Positions 10,052-18,968 of a stretch of 64,000 bases of DNA are shown in pieces. The position numbers and the translations under genes were made by a program. Origin of the DNA: Nocardioides flavescens (lineage in GTDB: Bacteria; Actinomycetota; Actinomycetes; Propionibacteriales; Nocardioidaceae); contig NZ_WUEK01000001.1 in assembly GCF_009823805.1 (NCBI RefSeq), positions 206,688 to 270,687 of the forward strand, in the 5' to 3' direction. Positions within the stretch are counted from its first letter, which is position 1, and every line of letters begins with the position of its first letter. The notes beneath the pieces are model-generated. The model was not told the DNA's origin. It saw only the letters and a list, made by a program, of their open reading frames with translations, and searched no databases.

Positions 10052-11332
10052 TCAGGCGAAGAGCGCCTGGCCGACGTACTCGCCCTCGCCGATGCCGGGC
10101 GGCACGGCGAAGAGGGCGGAGCCGTTGACCTTGAGGTACTCCATGAGGGCGTCGCCCGCCGCCATCTTCGTCTGAATCGGGATGAAGTGGGTGTCGGGGT
10201 CACGGACGAAGGCGAGGAAGAACAGCCCCGCGTCGAGGCCGCCGAGCGCGTTGCTGCCGTCGACGAAGTTGTAGCCGCGGCGCAGCATCTTGACGCCGCC
10301 GTTGAAGTCGGGGTGCACGAGCCGCACGTGCGCGTCCTCGGCGATGATCGTGGTGCCGCCGGAGCCCGGCATGTCGAAGTCGGGCGCGGTGAACTCGTCG
10401 CCGCCCGAGAGCGGGGCGCCGGAGTCCTTGGTGCGACCGACGAACGCCTCCTGGTCACCGAGGGGCTGGCGGTCCCAGACCTCGATGCCCATCGCGAAGC
10501 GCCGCGCGACCAGGTAGGACCCGCCGGCCAGCCATCCGGCGGCCGGGTCGTCCTCGGCGGCGACCCACACGTGCGCGTCGACCTCCTCGGGCTCCTCGGC
10601 CTTGAGGTTCATCGTGCCGTCCTTGAAGCCGAACAGGTTGCGCGGCGTCGTCTGGTCGACCGACGTGCTCGAGGTGCGGCCGAAGCCGAGCTGGCTCCAG
10701 CGCACCGAGACGGTGCCGAAGCCGATGCGCGCGAGGTTGCGGATCGCGTGGACCGCGACCTGCGGGTCGTCGGCGCAGGCCTGCACGCACAGGTCGCCGT
10801 AGGAGCGGGCGGGATCGAGCACGTCGGCCGGGAAGTGCGGCAGGGTGCGCAGCGCGGCGGGCTGGCGGTCGGCCAGCCCGAACCGGTCGACGCCGTCGTC
10901 GGTGCGGAACAGGCTCGGGCCGAAGCCGAACGTGATCGTCAGCCCCGAGGCCGGCAGCCCGTAGGCCTCCCCGGTGTCGTCGGGCGGCAGGTCGACCGGC
11001 CCCTCGACCGCGCCGCTGGGACCGGCCGGCTCACCGCGGGTCATCCGTTCGGCGGCGTCGGTCCACTGCTGCAGCAGCTCGACCAGCGCCGCGCGGTCGT
11101 CGGTGGTGACGTCGAAGGCCGCGAAGTGCAGCCGGTCCTGCGCCGGGGTGACGATGCCGGCCTGGTGGGTGCCGCGGAAGGCGTAGGACGCGGCCCGCTC
11201 GCCCGACGTACGCGCGGCGGCGCCGGCGGGCGCGCCGGAGTCGGTCGCCCGGCCCACGGCGAACGCGCCGATCGCGCCCGCGGCGGCCGCGCCGCCGCCG
11301 AGCAGGGAGCGACGGGAGAACCTGCTGGTCAC
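10052..11332 (-). CDS. efeB: EfeB, Tat-exported DyP-type haem peroxidase
   Basis: The 426-residue protein begins with a twin-arginine signal (FSRRSLLGGG, residues 5-14, then a hydrophobic stretch). It carries the DyP haem-pocket motif GFKDG at 235-239. In EfeUOB systems EfeB is the haem-containing extracytoplasmic peroxidase that supports iron uptake by oxidising Fe2+ or acting on haem. It is the last gene of the operon, 7 bp after efeO. The length is typical. The 155 bp downstream contain short repeats (CCACGAGAC at 9984-9992 and 10006-10014) but no classical U-tract terminator. Confidence 0.94.
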   Translation of the reverse strand: MTSRFSRRSLLGGGAAAAGAIGAFAVGRATDSGAPAGAAARTSGERAASYAFRGTHQAGIVTPAQDRLHFAAFDVTTDDRAALVELLQQWTDAAERMTRGEPAGPSGAVEGPVDLPPDDTGEAYGLPASGLTITFGFGPSLFRTDDGVDRFGLADRQPAALRTLPHFPADVLDPARSYGDLCVQACADDPQVAVHAIRNLARIGFGTVSVRWSQLGFGRTSSTSVDQTTPRNLFGFKDGTMNLKAEEPEEVDAHVWVAAEDDPAAGWLAGGSYLVARRFAMGIEVWDRQPLGDQEAFVGRTKDSGAPLSGGDEFTAPDFDMPGSGGTTIIAEDAHVRLVHPDFNGGVKMLRRGYNFVDGSNALGGLDAGLFFLAFVRDPDTHFIPIQTKMAAGDALMEYLKVNGSALFAVPPGIGEGEYVGQALFA

Positions 11333-11339
11333 TGGGACC

Positions 11340-12554
11340 TCAGGCCAGGACGGCCGCGGTCAGCTTCGACAGCGGCTCGGAGAGTGCGTTGACCGCGTCG
11401 GAGAGGGCCTTGACCTGCTCGGGGGTGAGCTGGTCGTAGGTCACGAACCCGTCGCCCTGGCGCTGGGCGTCGAGCAGCGTCTGCAGGTCGGCGAAGCGGG
11501 TGTCGAGCTGGGTGGCGAGCTCGGGGTCCTTCTGCTCGAGGATCGGCTTCAGCCCCTCGTAGCCGACGCGGGCGCCGTCGACGTTGGCCTGGAAGTCCCA
11601 CAGGTCGGTGCGCGACCAGTACTCCTCCTCGCCGGTGACCTTGCCGGTCGCGACCTCCTCGAGCAGGCCGCGCGAGCCGTTGGCGATCTGGTCGACGGTG
11701 TAGGTGAGCTCGCCGACGCGCTGGTCGAGCTCGGTGGTGTTGGCGAGCAGGTCGTCGGCATACGTCGTGCGCTCGGCCGCGGTCAGCGGGGTGTAGCCGC
11801 CGTCCTCCTGCTCGGCGCGCTGGGGCCAGAGGTCCTTCTCGAGGCGGTGCCACCCGGTCCAGTCGGCGCCGGGCTCGAGGTCGGCCTCGCGCAGGTCCAT
11901 CTTGGGGTCGAGGTCGCCGAAGGACTCGGCGACGGTCTCGATGCGCTCCCAGTGGGTGCGGGCGACGGGGTAGAGCGCCCGGGCCTTGTCGTCGTCGCCG
12001 GCCTCGTAGGCCTGGACGAACTGGGTGGTCTTGTCGAGCAGCTGGTCGGTCTGGTCGTTGACGTAGGCGGCGTAGTTGGCCGTCGCCTGGTCGATCAGCT
12101 GCTGGTCGTCGGCGCTGACCGAGGGCTGCGAGTCGTCGTCGGACTCGGAGACGGTGAAGTCGGCGCGGATGCCCTCGCCCTGCATGCCCGGCTTGCAGGC
12201 GGTGAGGTAGGAGCCGGCCGGTGCGCTCACGGTCATCTCGCGGCTCAGGCCGGGGCCGATGTTCTCGACCTCGGAGACGATGCGGAGCCCGTCCTCGTCC
12301 AGGAGGTAGAACTCGGTGACCTGCGACCCGGAGTTGGTCACGTCGAAGGTGAGAGTGCCGGCGGGCACCTCGGTCGTCGAGACGTCGCAGGCGTCGTCGG
12401 TCGACTCGACCGTGACGGCGCGGGGGTCGCCGCCACCGCTGCCGCCGCCGGTGCCCGCGGCGGAGGGCTCGGCGTTCTCGGTGCACGCGGCCAGGAACGG
12501 CAGCGCCACGGCGAGGGCGATCGGGAGCAGGGTCGTGCGCTGGATCGGACGCAT
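11340..12554 (-). CDS. efeO: EfeO, iron-uptake lipoprotein (cupredoxin-like plus M75 domains)
   Basis: The 404-residue protein has a lipoprotein signal ending LAAC (Cys24), so it should be tethered to the outer face of the membrane. An N-terminal cupredoxin-like domain (about residues 45-155) precedes the helical M75 peptidase-like domain (about 160-400). The latter carries the HxxE-type region WHRLEKDLW expected for metal binding. It is thought to bind iron and pass it to EfeU. It is the middle gene of efeUOB, 16 bp after efeU, and probably co-transcribed under the upstream iron box. Confidence 0.94.
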   Translation of the reverse strand: MRPIQRTTLLPIALAVALPFLAACTENAEPSAAGTGGGSGGGDPRAVTVESTDDACDVSTTEVPAGTLTFDVTNSGSQVTEFYLLDEDGLRIVSEVENIGPGLSREMTVSAPAGSYLTACKPGMQGEGIRADFTVSESDDDSQPSVSADDQQLIDQATANYAAYVNDQTDQLLDKTTQFVQAYEAGDDDKARALYPVARTHWERIETVAESFGDLDPKMDLREADLEPGADWTGWHRLEKDLWPQRAEQEDGGYTPLTAAERTTYADDLLANTTELDQRVGELTYTVDQIANGSRGLLEEVATGKVTGEEEYWSRTDLWDFQANVDGARVGYEGLKPILEQKDPELATQLDTRFADLQTLLDAQRQGDGFVTYDQLTPEQVKALSDAVNALSEPLSKLTAAVLA

Positions 12555-12570
12555 GGTCGTGCCTTCTTCG

Positions 12571-13437
12571 TCAGACGGCGGCGCGCGCGGGCGCGGCCGG
12601 GGTGGGGGTCGAGCGTCGACGGACGCCGACCACGAACAGCGCCATCACCGGGACGGCGTACAGCAGCCAGGCGGCCGCCTCGAGCCAGGTGGTGGCCGGG
12701 GAGAAGTTGAAGATGCCCTTGAGCAGCGCGCCGTACCACGTGTTGAGGTCGACGGTGTCGCTCACGTCGAAGGCGAGGTCGTTGAGGCCCGGGAGGAAGC
12801 GCGCCTCCTGCAGGTCGTGGACGCCGTAGGCGAGGACGCCGGCGGCCACGAGGATGAGGAACGCGCCGGTCCAGGTGAAGAAGCGAGAGAGGTTGATCGA
12901 GATCGCGCCGCGGTAGATGAGGTAGCCCAGTGCGACCGCGGTGAGGATGCCGAGCGCGGCGCCCAGGAGCGGCTGCCACGTCGGGGCGGCGACGCCGCCC
13001 GCGTCGCGGGTGCCGGCCTGGGTGGCCGCCCACAGGAAGAGCGCGGTCTCGAGTCCCTCACGACCGACCGCGAGGACCGCGACGATCACCAGCGACCAGC
13101 GGCTGCCCTCGGCGGCCTCGTCGATCTGGCCGCGCAGCTCGCCGCTCAGGCTGCGCGCGGCCCGGGCCATCCAGAAGATCATCCAGGTCACGAAGCCGAC
13201 CGCGACGATCGAGAGCACGCCGCCGATGAGCTCCTGGGCCTCGAAGGTCAGCCCGCGGGGGCCGAAGGTGAGCACCGCGCCGAAGGCGAGGCTGACCGCC
13301 ACCGCCAGGGCCACCCCGGCCCAGATCCGCGGCAGCAGGTGCCGACGGTCGGACTTGACGAGGTAGGCCACCAAGATGCTGACGACCAGCGCGGCCTCGA
13401 GGCCCTCCCGCAGTCCGATCAGGTAGTTGGCGAACAC
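12571..13437 (-). CDS. efeU: EfeU, FTR1-family high-affinity iron permease
   Basis: The 288-residue membrane protein has seven hydrophobic segments and two copies of the iron-binding REGLE motif (residues 10-14 and in VGREGLETALF near 143-153), the hallmark of FTR1/EfeU permeases. It moves iron across the cytoplasmic membrane in the EfeUOB system. It is the first gene of the operon; the DtxR/IdeR-like site 25 bp before its start suggests repression when iron is plentiful. The length and start (MFANYLIGLREGLEAAL) are typical. Confidence 0.95.
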   Translation of the reverse strand: MFANYLIGLREGLEAALVVSILVAYLVKSDRRHLLPRIWAGVALAVAVSLAFGAVLTFGPRGLTFEAQELIGGVLSIVAVGFVTWMIFWMARAARSLSGELRGQIDEAAEGSRWSLVIVAVLAVGREGLETALFLWAATQAGTRDAGGVAAPTWQPLLGAALGILTAVALGYLIYRGAISINLSRFFTWTGAFLILVAAGVLAYGVHDLQEARFLPGLNDLAFDVSDTVDLNTWYGALLKGIFNFSPATTWLEAAAWLLYAVPVMALFVVGVRRRSTPTPAAPARAAV

Positions 13438-13461
13438 GGAGCAGGAATCTACTCCGGTTCC

Positions 13462-13477
13462 TTAGGACTGCCTAACC
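13462..13477 (-). promoter_or_regulatory. DtxR/IdeR-like iron box upstream of efeUOB
   Basis: TTAGGACTGCCTAACC has the half-sites TTAGG and CCTAA that define DtxR/IdeR boxes, with one arm extended to CCTAACC. It lies 25 bp upstream of the efeU ATG, within a plausible promoter. Iron-dependent repression is the expected effect. Confidence 0.7.
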
Positions 13478-13505
13478 ATAGTTGCGCACGCCACGTGGCT
13501 CCCCG

Positions 13506-13559
13506 GTCGACAGTCGAACATCCGGGACGTCTGGCTGTCCCGGATGTTCGACTGTCGAC
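13506..13559. terminator. Perfect 22-bp hairpin (repeat family A, copy 2)
   Basis: The arms 13506-13527 and 13538-13559 pair without mismatch; the core is GTCGACAGTCGAACATCCGG. It lies between the efeU promoter and the 3' end of the dsbA-like gene. It shares about 20 bp per arm with the hairpin at 945-1000 but has a different loop. A terminator role for the dsbA-like transcript is likely; it is not the terminator of efe. Confidence 0.75.
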
Positions 13560-13604
13560 GCGACGACCACCCGGCGAGCGGGCGACCGGTCGGGTCGGGA
13601 GGCG

Positions 13605-14312
13605 TCAGATCGCGCAGCCGTCGGGGCCGCACGCACCCGCGTCACCACCGACGAGCTGGACCTGCGGGTGGGCCTCGCCCCAGGCGGTGGCGAGGACCTG
13701 GCTGAAGACCTCGGTCGGCTGGGCGCCGGAGACGCCGTACTTCGCGTCGACGACGAAGAACGGCACCCCGGTGGCGCCGTACGCGCGGGCCTGGGCGATG
13801 TCGGCGGCCACGGCGTCGGCGTACTCGTCGGAGGCCAGGACGGCGTCGACACGCTCGGCGTCGAGCCCGGCCCCGACCGCGGCCCGGCGCAGCACGACGG
13901 CGTCGCCCATCGACTCGCCGCGGGTGAAGTACGCCGCCAGCAGCGCCTCCTTCAGCTCGGCCTGCAGGGCCGGGCCGCCGAGGTCGAGGGCGAGGTGGAG
14001 CAGCCGGTGGGCGGTGACCGTGCGAGCGTGGGGCGCCTCGCCGTGACGGAAGATGAGGCCGGCGGCCGCGGCCGGGGCGTCGGTGCGGGTCATCAGCTCG
14101 CGCACGCCCGCCACGTCGGTGCCGAACTTGCGGGCCAGGGCCTCCTCCGTCGTCTCGACCGGCACCTCGGGGGCGCTCGGGTCGAGCTCGTAGGAGCGGT
14201 AGACGACCTCGACGTCGTCACGGTGCTCGAAGTCGGCCAGCGCCTCCTCGAGGTGGCGCTTGCCGATGTAGCACCACGGGCAGACGACGTCGGACCAGAT
14301 CTCGATGCGCAC
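13605..14312 (-). CDS. DsbA/FrnE-family thiol oxidoreductase
   Basis: The 235-residue protein has a thioredoxin fold with the redox motif CPWC at residues 11-14 directly after the first strand (IEIWSDVV), no signal peptide, and the helical insertion of the DsbA family. The substrate-side cis-proline loop GATGVPFFVVD is present. This matches the cytosolic FrnE-like branch of 2-hydroxychromene isomerase/DsbA-like proteins. A C-terminal GACGPDGCAI adds two cysteines, as seen in several FrnE proteins with a second redox pair. The function is probably disulphide exchange in oxidative stress; the substrate is unknown. GTG is the only start that fits the fold. Confidence 0.85.
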   Translation of the reverse strand: MRIEIWSDVVCPWCYIGKRHLEEALADFEHRDDVEVVYRSYELDPSAPEVPVETTEEALARKFGTDVAGVRELMTRTDAPAAAAGLIFRHGEAPHARTVTAHRLLHLALDLGGPALQAELKEALLAAYFTRGESMGDAVVLRRAAVGAGLDAERVDAVLASDEYADAVAADIAQARAYGATGVPFFVVDAKYGVSGAQPTEVFSQVLATAWGEAHPQVQLVGGDAGACGPDGCAI

Positions 14313-14351
14313 GGCGACCCAACACAGCGCAGAGGAACGGTGTTCCCCGGT

Positions 14352-14387
14352 CGACCCCGAGGTGGCGTGGGTCTCGTCTCGGGGTCG
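14352..14387. promoter_or_regulatory. Inverted repeat in the divergent dsbA/ABC-exporter promoter region
   Basis: CGACCCCGAG (14352-14361) is mirrored exactly by CTCGGGGTCG (14378-14387). A second small dyad, GGAAC-GGT-GTTCC, lies at 14334-14346. Both are in the 141-bp gap between divergent genes, so regulator binding is plausible; neither is followed by a U-tract. Confidence 0.4.
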
Positions 14388-14453
14388 CACCGGGGGCGGG
14401 TCGGGTCCCGTCCCCGATGTGCGCGGACCCCGCCGGGCGCCAGCGTGTGACCC

Positions 14454-15365
14454 ATGATCGACGTCACCGCACTCACCAGGACGTACGCCGGCCACCGGGC
14501 CGTCGACGACGTCACCTTCACCGCCCTCCCGGGCCGCGTGACCGGGTTCCTCGGTCCGAACGGCGCCGGCAAGTCGACCACCATGCGCGTGCTGGTCGGC
14601 CTCACCCCCGCCACCTCGGGCTCGGCCACGGTGCTCGGGCGCCGCTACGCCGACCTGCCCAACCCCGGCCGGGAGGTCGGCGTCCTGCTCGACGCCTCGG
14701 CACAGCACGCCGGACGCACCGGGCTCGAGACGCTGCGCATCGCCGCCCGCACGATGGGGCTGCCGGCGCGACGCGCCGACGAGATGGTCGAGCGCGTGTC
14801 GCTGACCGGCCCCGAGGCCCGCCGTCGAGTGAAGAACTACTCCCTCGGCATGCGCCAGCGCCTCGGCATCGCCACCGCCCTGCTCGGCGACCCGGAGGTG
14901 CTGATCCTCGACGAGCCGGCCAACGGTCTCGACCCGGCCGGCATCCGCTGGATGCGCGACCTGCTGCGCGGCTTCGCCGACGACGGCGGGACCGTGCTGC
15001 TCTCCAGCCACCTGCTGCACGAGATCGAGGTCGTGGCCGACGACCTCGTCGTCATCGGGCAGGGCCGCATCGTGGCGCAGGGCTCGAAGGCCGAGCTGCT
15101 CACCGCGGCCGGCACGCTCGTGCGCTCGCCCGGCGTCGCCGCCCTGGCCCAGGCGCTGGAGGCCGAGGGCGTCCACGTCGCGCCCGTCGGTCCCGACGGC
15201 CTGCGCGTCGAGGCCGACCCTGACCTCGTCGGGCGCATCGCGCTCGCCTCCGCCACCCCCCTGACCGAGCTGCGCGCCGCCGACGGCGCCGGCCTCGAGG
15301 AGATGTTCCTCGAGCTCACCGCCGACACGGCTCGCGAGAGCGCCCCCGAAGGAGTCGCAGCATGA
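14454..15365 (+). CDS. ABC transporter ATP-binding protein (exporter type)
   Basis: The 303-residue ATPase has Walker A GPNGAGKST (about residues 36-44), Q-loop region DASAQHAGRTGLE, signature YSLGMRQRLG, Walker B VLILDEPANGLDP and the switch histidine in LLSSHLLHE. The order and the C-terminal extension after residue 220 match the DrrA/CcmA-like exporter class. It should power the membrane protein encoded next, with which it overlaps by 4 nt (ATGA). The substrate is not predictable; such pairs export drugs, lipids or peptides. Confidence 0.92.
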   Translation: MIDVTALTRTYAGHRAVDDVTFTALPGRVTGFLGPNGAGKSTTMRVLVGLTPATSGSATVLGRRYADLPNPGREVGVLLDASAQHAGRTGLETLRIAARTMGLPARRADEMVERVSLTGPEARRRVKNYSLGMRQRLGIATALLGDPEVLILDEPANGLDPAGIRWMRDLLRGFADDGGTVLLSSHLLHEIEVVADDLVVIGQGRIVAQGSKAELLTAAGTLVRSPGVAALAQALEAEGVHVAPVGPDGLRVEADPDLVGRIALASATPLTELRAADGAGLEEMFLELTADTARESAPEGVAA

Positions 15366-16201
15366 GCACGACCACCACCCCCGCCACCGCCCCCGCACCG
15401 ATCACGGCCTCACCCGCGCGTGCCGCCGACCGCACACCACGCCCCGCGCCCGAGCCGATCCCGTTCACCCGGCTGCTCGGGGTCGAGCTGACCAAGATGT
15501 TCGACACCCGCTCGGGCCGCTGGCTCACCACCTCGGTGGCCGTCACCGCCCTGATCGCGACCGCAGCCGTGATCGCGTTCGCCCCGGACACCGCCCTCAC
15601 CTTCGACACGTTCGGGACGGCGGTGGGCGTGCCGATGGCCGTCCTGCTGCCGGTGCTCGCGCTGCTCTCGGTCACGAGCGAGTACACCCAGCGCAGCGGG
15701 CTCACGACGTTCACCCTCGTGCCGCACCGCCATCGCGTGGTCCGGGCCAAGCTCGTCGCGTCGGTCCTCGTCGGGATCGTGGGCATCGCGGTGGCGCTCG
15801 GGACCGGGGCGGTCGGCAACCTCGTGGGCTCCTCGGTCGCCGGCGTCGACACCGTCTGGGACGTCTCGGCGGCCCAGCTCGGCGGCCTGGTCCTCGCCTA
15901 CGTCCTGCTCATGCTCGTGGGGTTCATGCTGGGAGTGCTGATCCGCAACTCCCCCGGCGCGATCGTGGCGTACTTCGTCTACAACTTCGTGCTCTCGACC
16001 CTGACGATGGCCCTGGCCGCCTACCAGCCGTGGTTCGCCGACCTCCAGCCCTGGGTCGACTTCAACGCCGCGCAGGCGCCGTTCTTCGACGGCACCTTCG
16101 ACGCCACCGCCTGGGCGCACCTCGCGGTCACCGGCTCGCTCTGGCTCGTGCTGCCGCTCGCCGTCGGGCTCTGGCTGGTCGGTCGCTCCGAGGTGAAGTA
16201 G
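15362..16201 (+). CDS. ABC-2-like transporter permease
   Basis: The 279-residue protein has a proline/alanine-rich cytosolic N-terminus (about 40 residues) and then six hydrophobic segments, beginning at the LLGVELTKMFDTRSGRWL entry helix typical of ABC-2 permeases. It is coupled translationally to the ATPase gene and should form the membrane pore of a two-gene exporter. A perfect 12-bp hairpin about 50 bp past the stop probably ends the transcript. Confidence 0.88.
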   Translation: MSTTTTPATAPAPITASPARAADRTPRPAPEPIPFTRLLGVELTKMFDTRSGRWLTTSVAVTALIATAAVIAFAPDTALTFDTFGTAVGVPMAVLLPVLALLSVTSEYTQRSGLTTFTLVPHRHRVVRAKLVASVLVGIVGIAVALGTGAVGNLVGSSVAGVDTVWDVSAAQLGGLVLAYVLLMLVGFMLGVLIRNSPGAIVAYFVYNFVLSTLTMALAAYQPWFADLQPWVDFNAAQAPFFDGTFDATAWAHLAVTGSLWLVLPLAVGLWLVGRSEVK

Positions 16202-16253
16202 GGCGTCGTGCCCTCTGGGCAGCCCGCGCCGTCGGATCGGTCACAGTCGGGCT

Positions 16254-16283
16254 CCGCGGGTGCGCTGAACGGCGCACCCGCGG
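16254..16283 (+). terminator. GC-rich hairpin after the ABC exporter genes
   Basis: CCGCGGGTGCGC (16254-16265) pairs perfectly with GCGCACCCGCGG (16272-16283) over a 6-nt loop. It lies between the permease stop and the next start (16298). There is no U-tract, as is common for actinobacterial terminators. It could also act on the leader of the next gene. Confidence 0.55.
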
Positions 16284-16297
16284 TTACCGTCGGGTAC

Positions 16298-17029
16298 ATG
16301 CGTGCACCGACCCACCTGCGTGGACCCCTCGCGGCAGCCGCCACGGTCCTGGGCGTCCTGCTCGCCTCCCTCGCGGCGGCGCCTGCTCCGGCGCAGGCGG
16401 CCGTGGGCGGGACGACGAGCGCCCCCGGCGTCGTCCTCTACGACGCCTGCCAGCAGGTGCCGATCAGCTACGCGATCGACCCCGGTGGGGCCACCTCGTG
16501 GCGGCTCCAGCTGCAGATCTTCGACCCCGACGGGCGGACCTCGCAGGGCTTCGTCGCGAACTCGAACGCCGGCGCCGCCACGACCGGCACCTTCTCGATG
16601 CAGTTCTGCGGCTCCGAGCTGCCGGGCACCTGGACGGTCAAGGGCGCCCTGTGCGCCAGCTTCACCTGCCTGTTCACCGACCCCCAGACCGGCACCGCCG
16701 CGCTCGCCGACTCGACGTTCGAGGTCCGCCCGGCCCAGTCCTCCGCGGTCCTGTCCGCGAAGCGGATCCGCGGTGGTCGCTACGTCCTCAAGGCGCGCGT
16801 CTCCGAGGAGCGGGCCCAGGGCTGGACGCCGTACGCCGGGGCGCTGGTGCGCTTCGAGCGACTGGTCGGCGACCAGTGGGCACCGGTCGTGCGCCGCGAC
16901 CTCACCGCGGCCGGTGGCGTGGCCAAGCTGCGCAAGCGGCTGCCGATCGGGACCCGGGTGCGGGCAGTGGTCCAGCCCGCCGACAACACCTACGGTTCTG
17001 TTTCCGGAGTTCTGCGCCTGCGTCGCTGA
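16298..17029 (+). CDS. Secreted protein of unknown function
   Basis: The 243-residue protein has a signal peptide (residues 8-33, ending AQA-AVG) and no other membrane segment. The mature part has four cysteines in the first half (YDACQQ, QFCGSE, GALCASFTCLF), suggesting disulphides, and a C-terminal beta-rich region rich in Arg/Lys/Val (about residues 150-243), possibly Ig-like. ATG 16298 was chosen because it begins the signal peptide. I do not recognise the family. Confidence 0.65.
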   Translation: MRAPTHLRGPLAAAATVLGVLLASLAAAPAPAQAAVGGTTSAPGVVLYDACQQVPISYAIDPGGATSWRLQLQIFDPDGRTSQGFVANSNAGAATTGTFSMQFCGSELPGTWTVKGALCASFTCLFTDPQTGTAALADSTFEVRPAQSSAVLSAKRIRGGRYVLKARVSEERAQGWTPYAGALVRFERLVGDQWAPVVRRDLTAAGGVAKLRKRLPIGTRVRAVVQPADNTYGSVSGVLRLRR

Positions 17030-17074
17030 ACCGCTGCGATCCTGTCCCAGGAGTCACACGGGTCAGGGGGACGG

Positions 17075-18178
17075 ATGGGTCGGCGCGAGCGCGTGCTGGT
17101 GGCGCTGGTCGCGCTCGTCGCACCGCTGCTCGTGGTCGGGCTCGTCAGCCTGAGCGGCGGCGCCCAGGCCGTCAAGCAGCCCGGCGCCTTCGACTCCTCC
17201 GTCGGCGCCACCCAGTGCGCCCTGCTCGGTCGGCGGTGGTCGCAGCAGCGCGGCTGTGCGCGCTCGCGGTGCGTCGCCGGCGCCGTCCTCTTCAATGCCA
17301 ATCTCGGCGCCGAGGTGTGCGCGTCACGCGCGGGTGCGCCGTACGGCACCTACGTCGAGCCGTCGCGCTGCGTGGCTCTCGGCCGGGTCTGGGTGGCCTC
17401 GGCCAACTACTGCGCCTCCTCCCCCGACCGCGGCACCGAGGCGGTCGCGGGTGCCCCGCAGTGCCGCGCACCGGACGCGGTCTATGTCGTCCAGGGCGAG
17501 AAGCCCGGGCACTACGACGAGTGCCTCGCGCCGGCGTACGCCGACCAGTTGCGCGGCCTCGCCGCCGCCGCCGGCACCACCCTGGCCCAGCAGGTCGACC
17601 GCCGCTCCGCTCTGCAGTGCGGCGACCGCGTCGGCCGGGCGATGGTCGACGGCGTCTGCGCGCTGAGCGACGCCCCGCCGCCGGCGCACACCGACCAGAC
17701 CCTCGTCATCGGCGACTCGCTGGGCTGGCGCTCGGCCGACGAGCTCGAGGGCCGCCGGCCCGGGTGGGCCGTCGACGCGATGCCCTCGCGCAAGATCGGC
17801 GAGCTGCGCGGGCGCCTCGACGCCTACCGCGCCGTGCACGGCCAGCCGTCGGCGCTGGTCGTCGAGCTCGGCACCAACGCCACGACCGGGTTCTCCGAGC
17901 GCGACCTGCGCTCGAGCGTCCGCTCCCTGCCCCGCTCGACCGCCGTGCTGTTCGTCCTGCCCTACCGCCAGGTCGCCCGCGGCAACGCGCCCAGCGCGGC
18001 GACGTACGGCGGCTGGATGCGCGACCTCGCCCGCACGCGGTCCCGCACCTGCGTCGCCGACTGGCCGCGGCTGCTCGACCAGCGCCCCGGGCTGCTCCTC
18101 GACGGCACCCACCCCACCCACCGCGGGGAGAAGGTCTACGCCGGGCTGCTCGCGACGGGCCTCTCGGGCTGCCGCTGA
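17075..18178 (+). CDS. Exported SGNH/GDSL-type hydrolase with a cysteine-rich N-terminal region
   Basis: The 367-residue protein has an N-terminal signal or anchor helix (residues 7-30). A cysteine-rich segment follows (about residues 48-150, nine cysteines). The SGNH hydrolase domain holds block I VIGDSLG (Ser215), block III-like ELGTNATTG (Asn268) and block V LDGTHPTHRG (Asp343, His346). The domain resembles the extracytoplasmic SGNH domain of membrane acyltransferases, here without the acyltransferase. It probably hydrolyses or transfers an ester outside the membrane; the substrate is unknown. It follows another exported protein with a 45-bp gap. Confidence 0.75.
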   Translation: MGRRERVLVALVALVAPLLVVGLVSLSGGAQAVKQPGAFDSSVGATQCALLGRRWSQQRGCARSRCVAGAVLFNANLGAEVCASRAGAPYGTYVEPSRCVALGRVWVASANYCASSPDRGTEAVAGAPQCRAPDAVYVVQGEKPGHYDECLAPAYADQLRGLAAAAGTTLAQQVDRRSALQCGDRVGRAMVDGVCALSDAPPPAHTDQTLVIGDSLGWRSADELEGRRPGWAVDAMPSRKIGELRGRLDAYRAVHGQPSALVVELGTNATTGFSERDLRSSVRSLPRSTAVLFVLPYRQVARGNAPSAATYGGWMRDLARTRSRTCVADWPRLLDQRPGLLLDGTHPTHRGEKVYAGLLATGLSGCR

Positions 18179-18245
18179 GTCTGCCGCTGATTCGCAGGGC
18201 CGTGACGGGTCACCATGGGCACATCCGACCGACCAGGAGTGCCCC

Positions 18246-18944
18246 GTGAAGCTGCTGCTCACCTCCGGCGGCGTGCCCGCTCCCGCGATCCGCACCGCCC
18301 TCGACGACCTGCTCCCCCGACCCGTCGCGGAGTGCTCGGCGCTCGTCGTGCCCAGCGCCCAGTGGGGCCACCCGATGTGCACGCCCGAGTCGGCGTGGCG
18401 GGCGGTGAGCGGGCAGCCGCTGGGCGGGCCGATCGCCCCGATGAGCGACCTGGGCTGGGGCTCGCTCGGGCTGCTCGAGCTCACCGCGCTGCCCCACGTC
18501 GACCCGGCCCGGTGGCAGCCGTGGCTCGACCGGGCCGATGCGCTGCTGGTCGACGGCGGCGACGCGCTCTTCCTCGCCCACTGGCTGCGCGCGTCGGGGC
18601 TGTGGGACGCGCTCGCCGAGCGCCCCGACCTGGTGTGGGTCGGCGTCAGCGCCGGCAGCATGGTGCTGACGCCCCGGGTCGGGCCGGAGTTCGTGCAGTG
18701 GCGCTCCGCTGATCAGGACCCGGACGACGACCGCACCCTCGGGCTCGTCGAGTTCGCGATCTTCCCGCACCTCGACCACCCCGACATGCCCGAGAACACC
18801 CTCGCCGAGGCCGAGCGGTGGGCCGCCGGGCTCGACGTTCCGGCGTACGCCCTGGACGAGCGGAGCGCCCTGCGGGTGGTCGACGGCGAGGTCGAGGTGG
18901 TCTCGGACGGGCAGTGGCACCGGTTCGAGCCGACCGTGTCCTAG
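18246..18944 (+). CDS. Peptidase S51-family protein (PepE-like dipeptidase)
   Basis: The 232-residue protein begins LLLTSGG, as S51 enzymes do. It carries LLVDGGDALFL (residues 100-110) and the nucleophile elbow GVSAGSM (Ser135). These match the Ser-dipeptidase E/cyanophycinase family. Cytosolic hydrolysis of Asp-X dipeptides or a related acidic peptide is likely. The GTG start follows the ribosome site AGGAG by 7 nt. The gene converges on ilvC across a strong terminator. Confidence 0.8.
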   Translation: MKLLLTSGGVPAPAIRTALDDLLPRPVAECSALVVPSAQWGHPMCTPESAWRAVSGQPLGGPIAPMSDLGWGSLGLLELTALPHVDPARWQPWLDRADALLVDGGDALFLAHWLRASGLWDALAERPDLVWVGVSAGSMVLTPRVGPEFVQWRSADQDPDDDRTLGLVEFAIFPHLDHPDMPENTLAEAERWAAGLDVPAYALDERSALRVVDGEVEVVSDGQWHRFEPTVS

Positions 18945-18968
18945 GCCGACGTTCACGTCGCAGACGAC

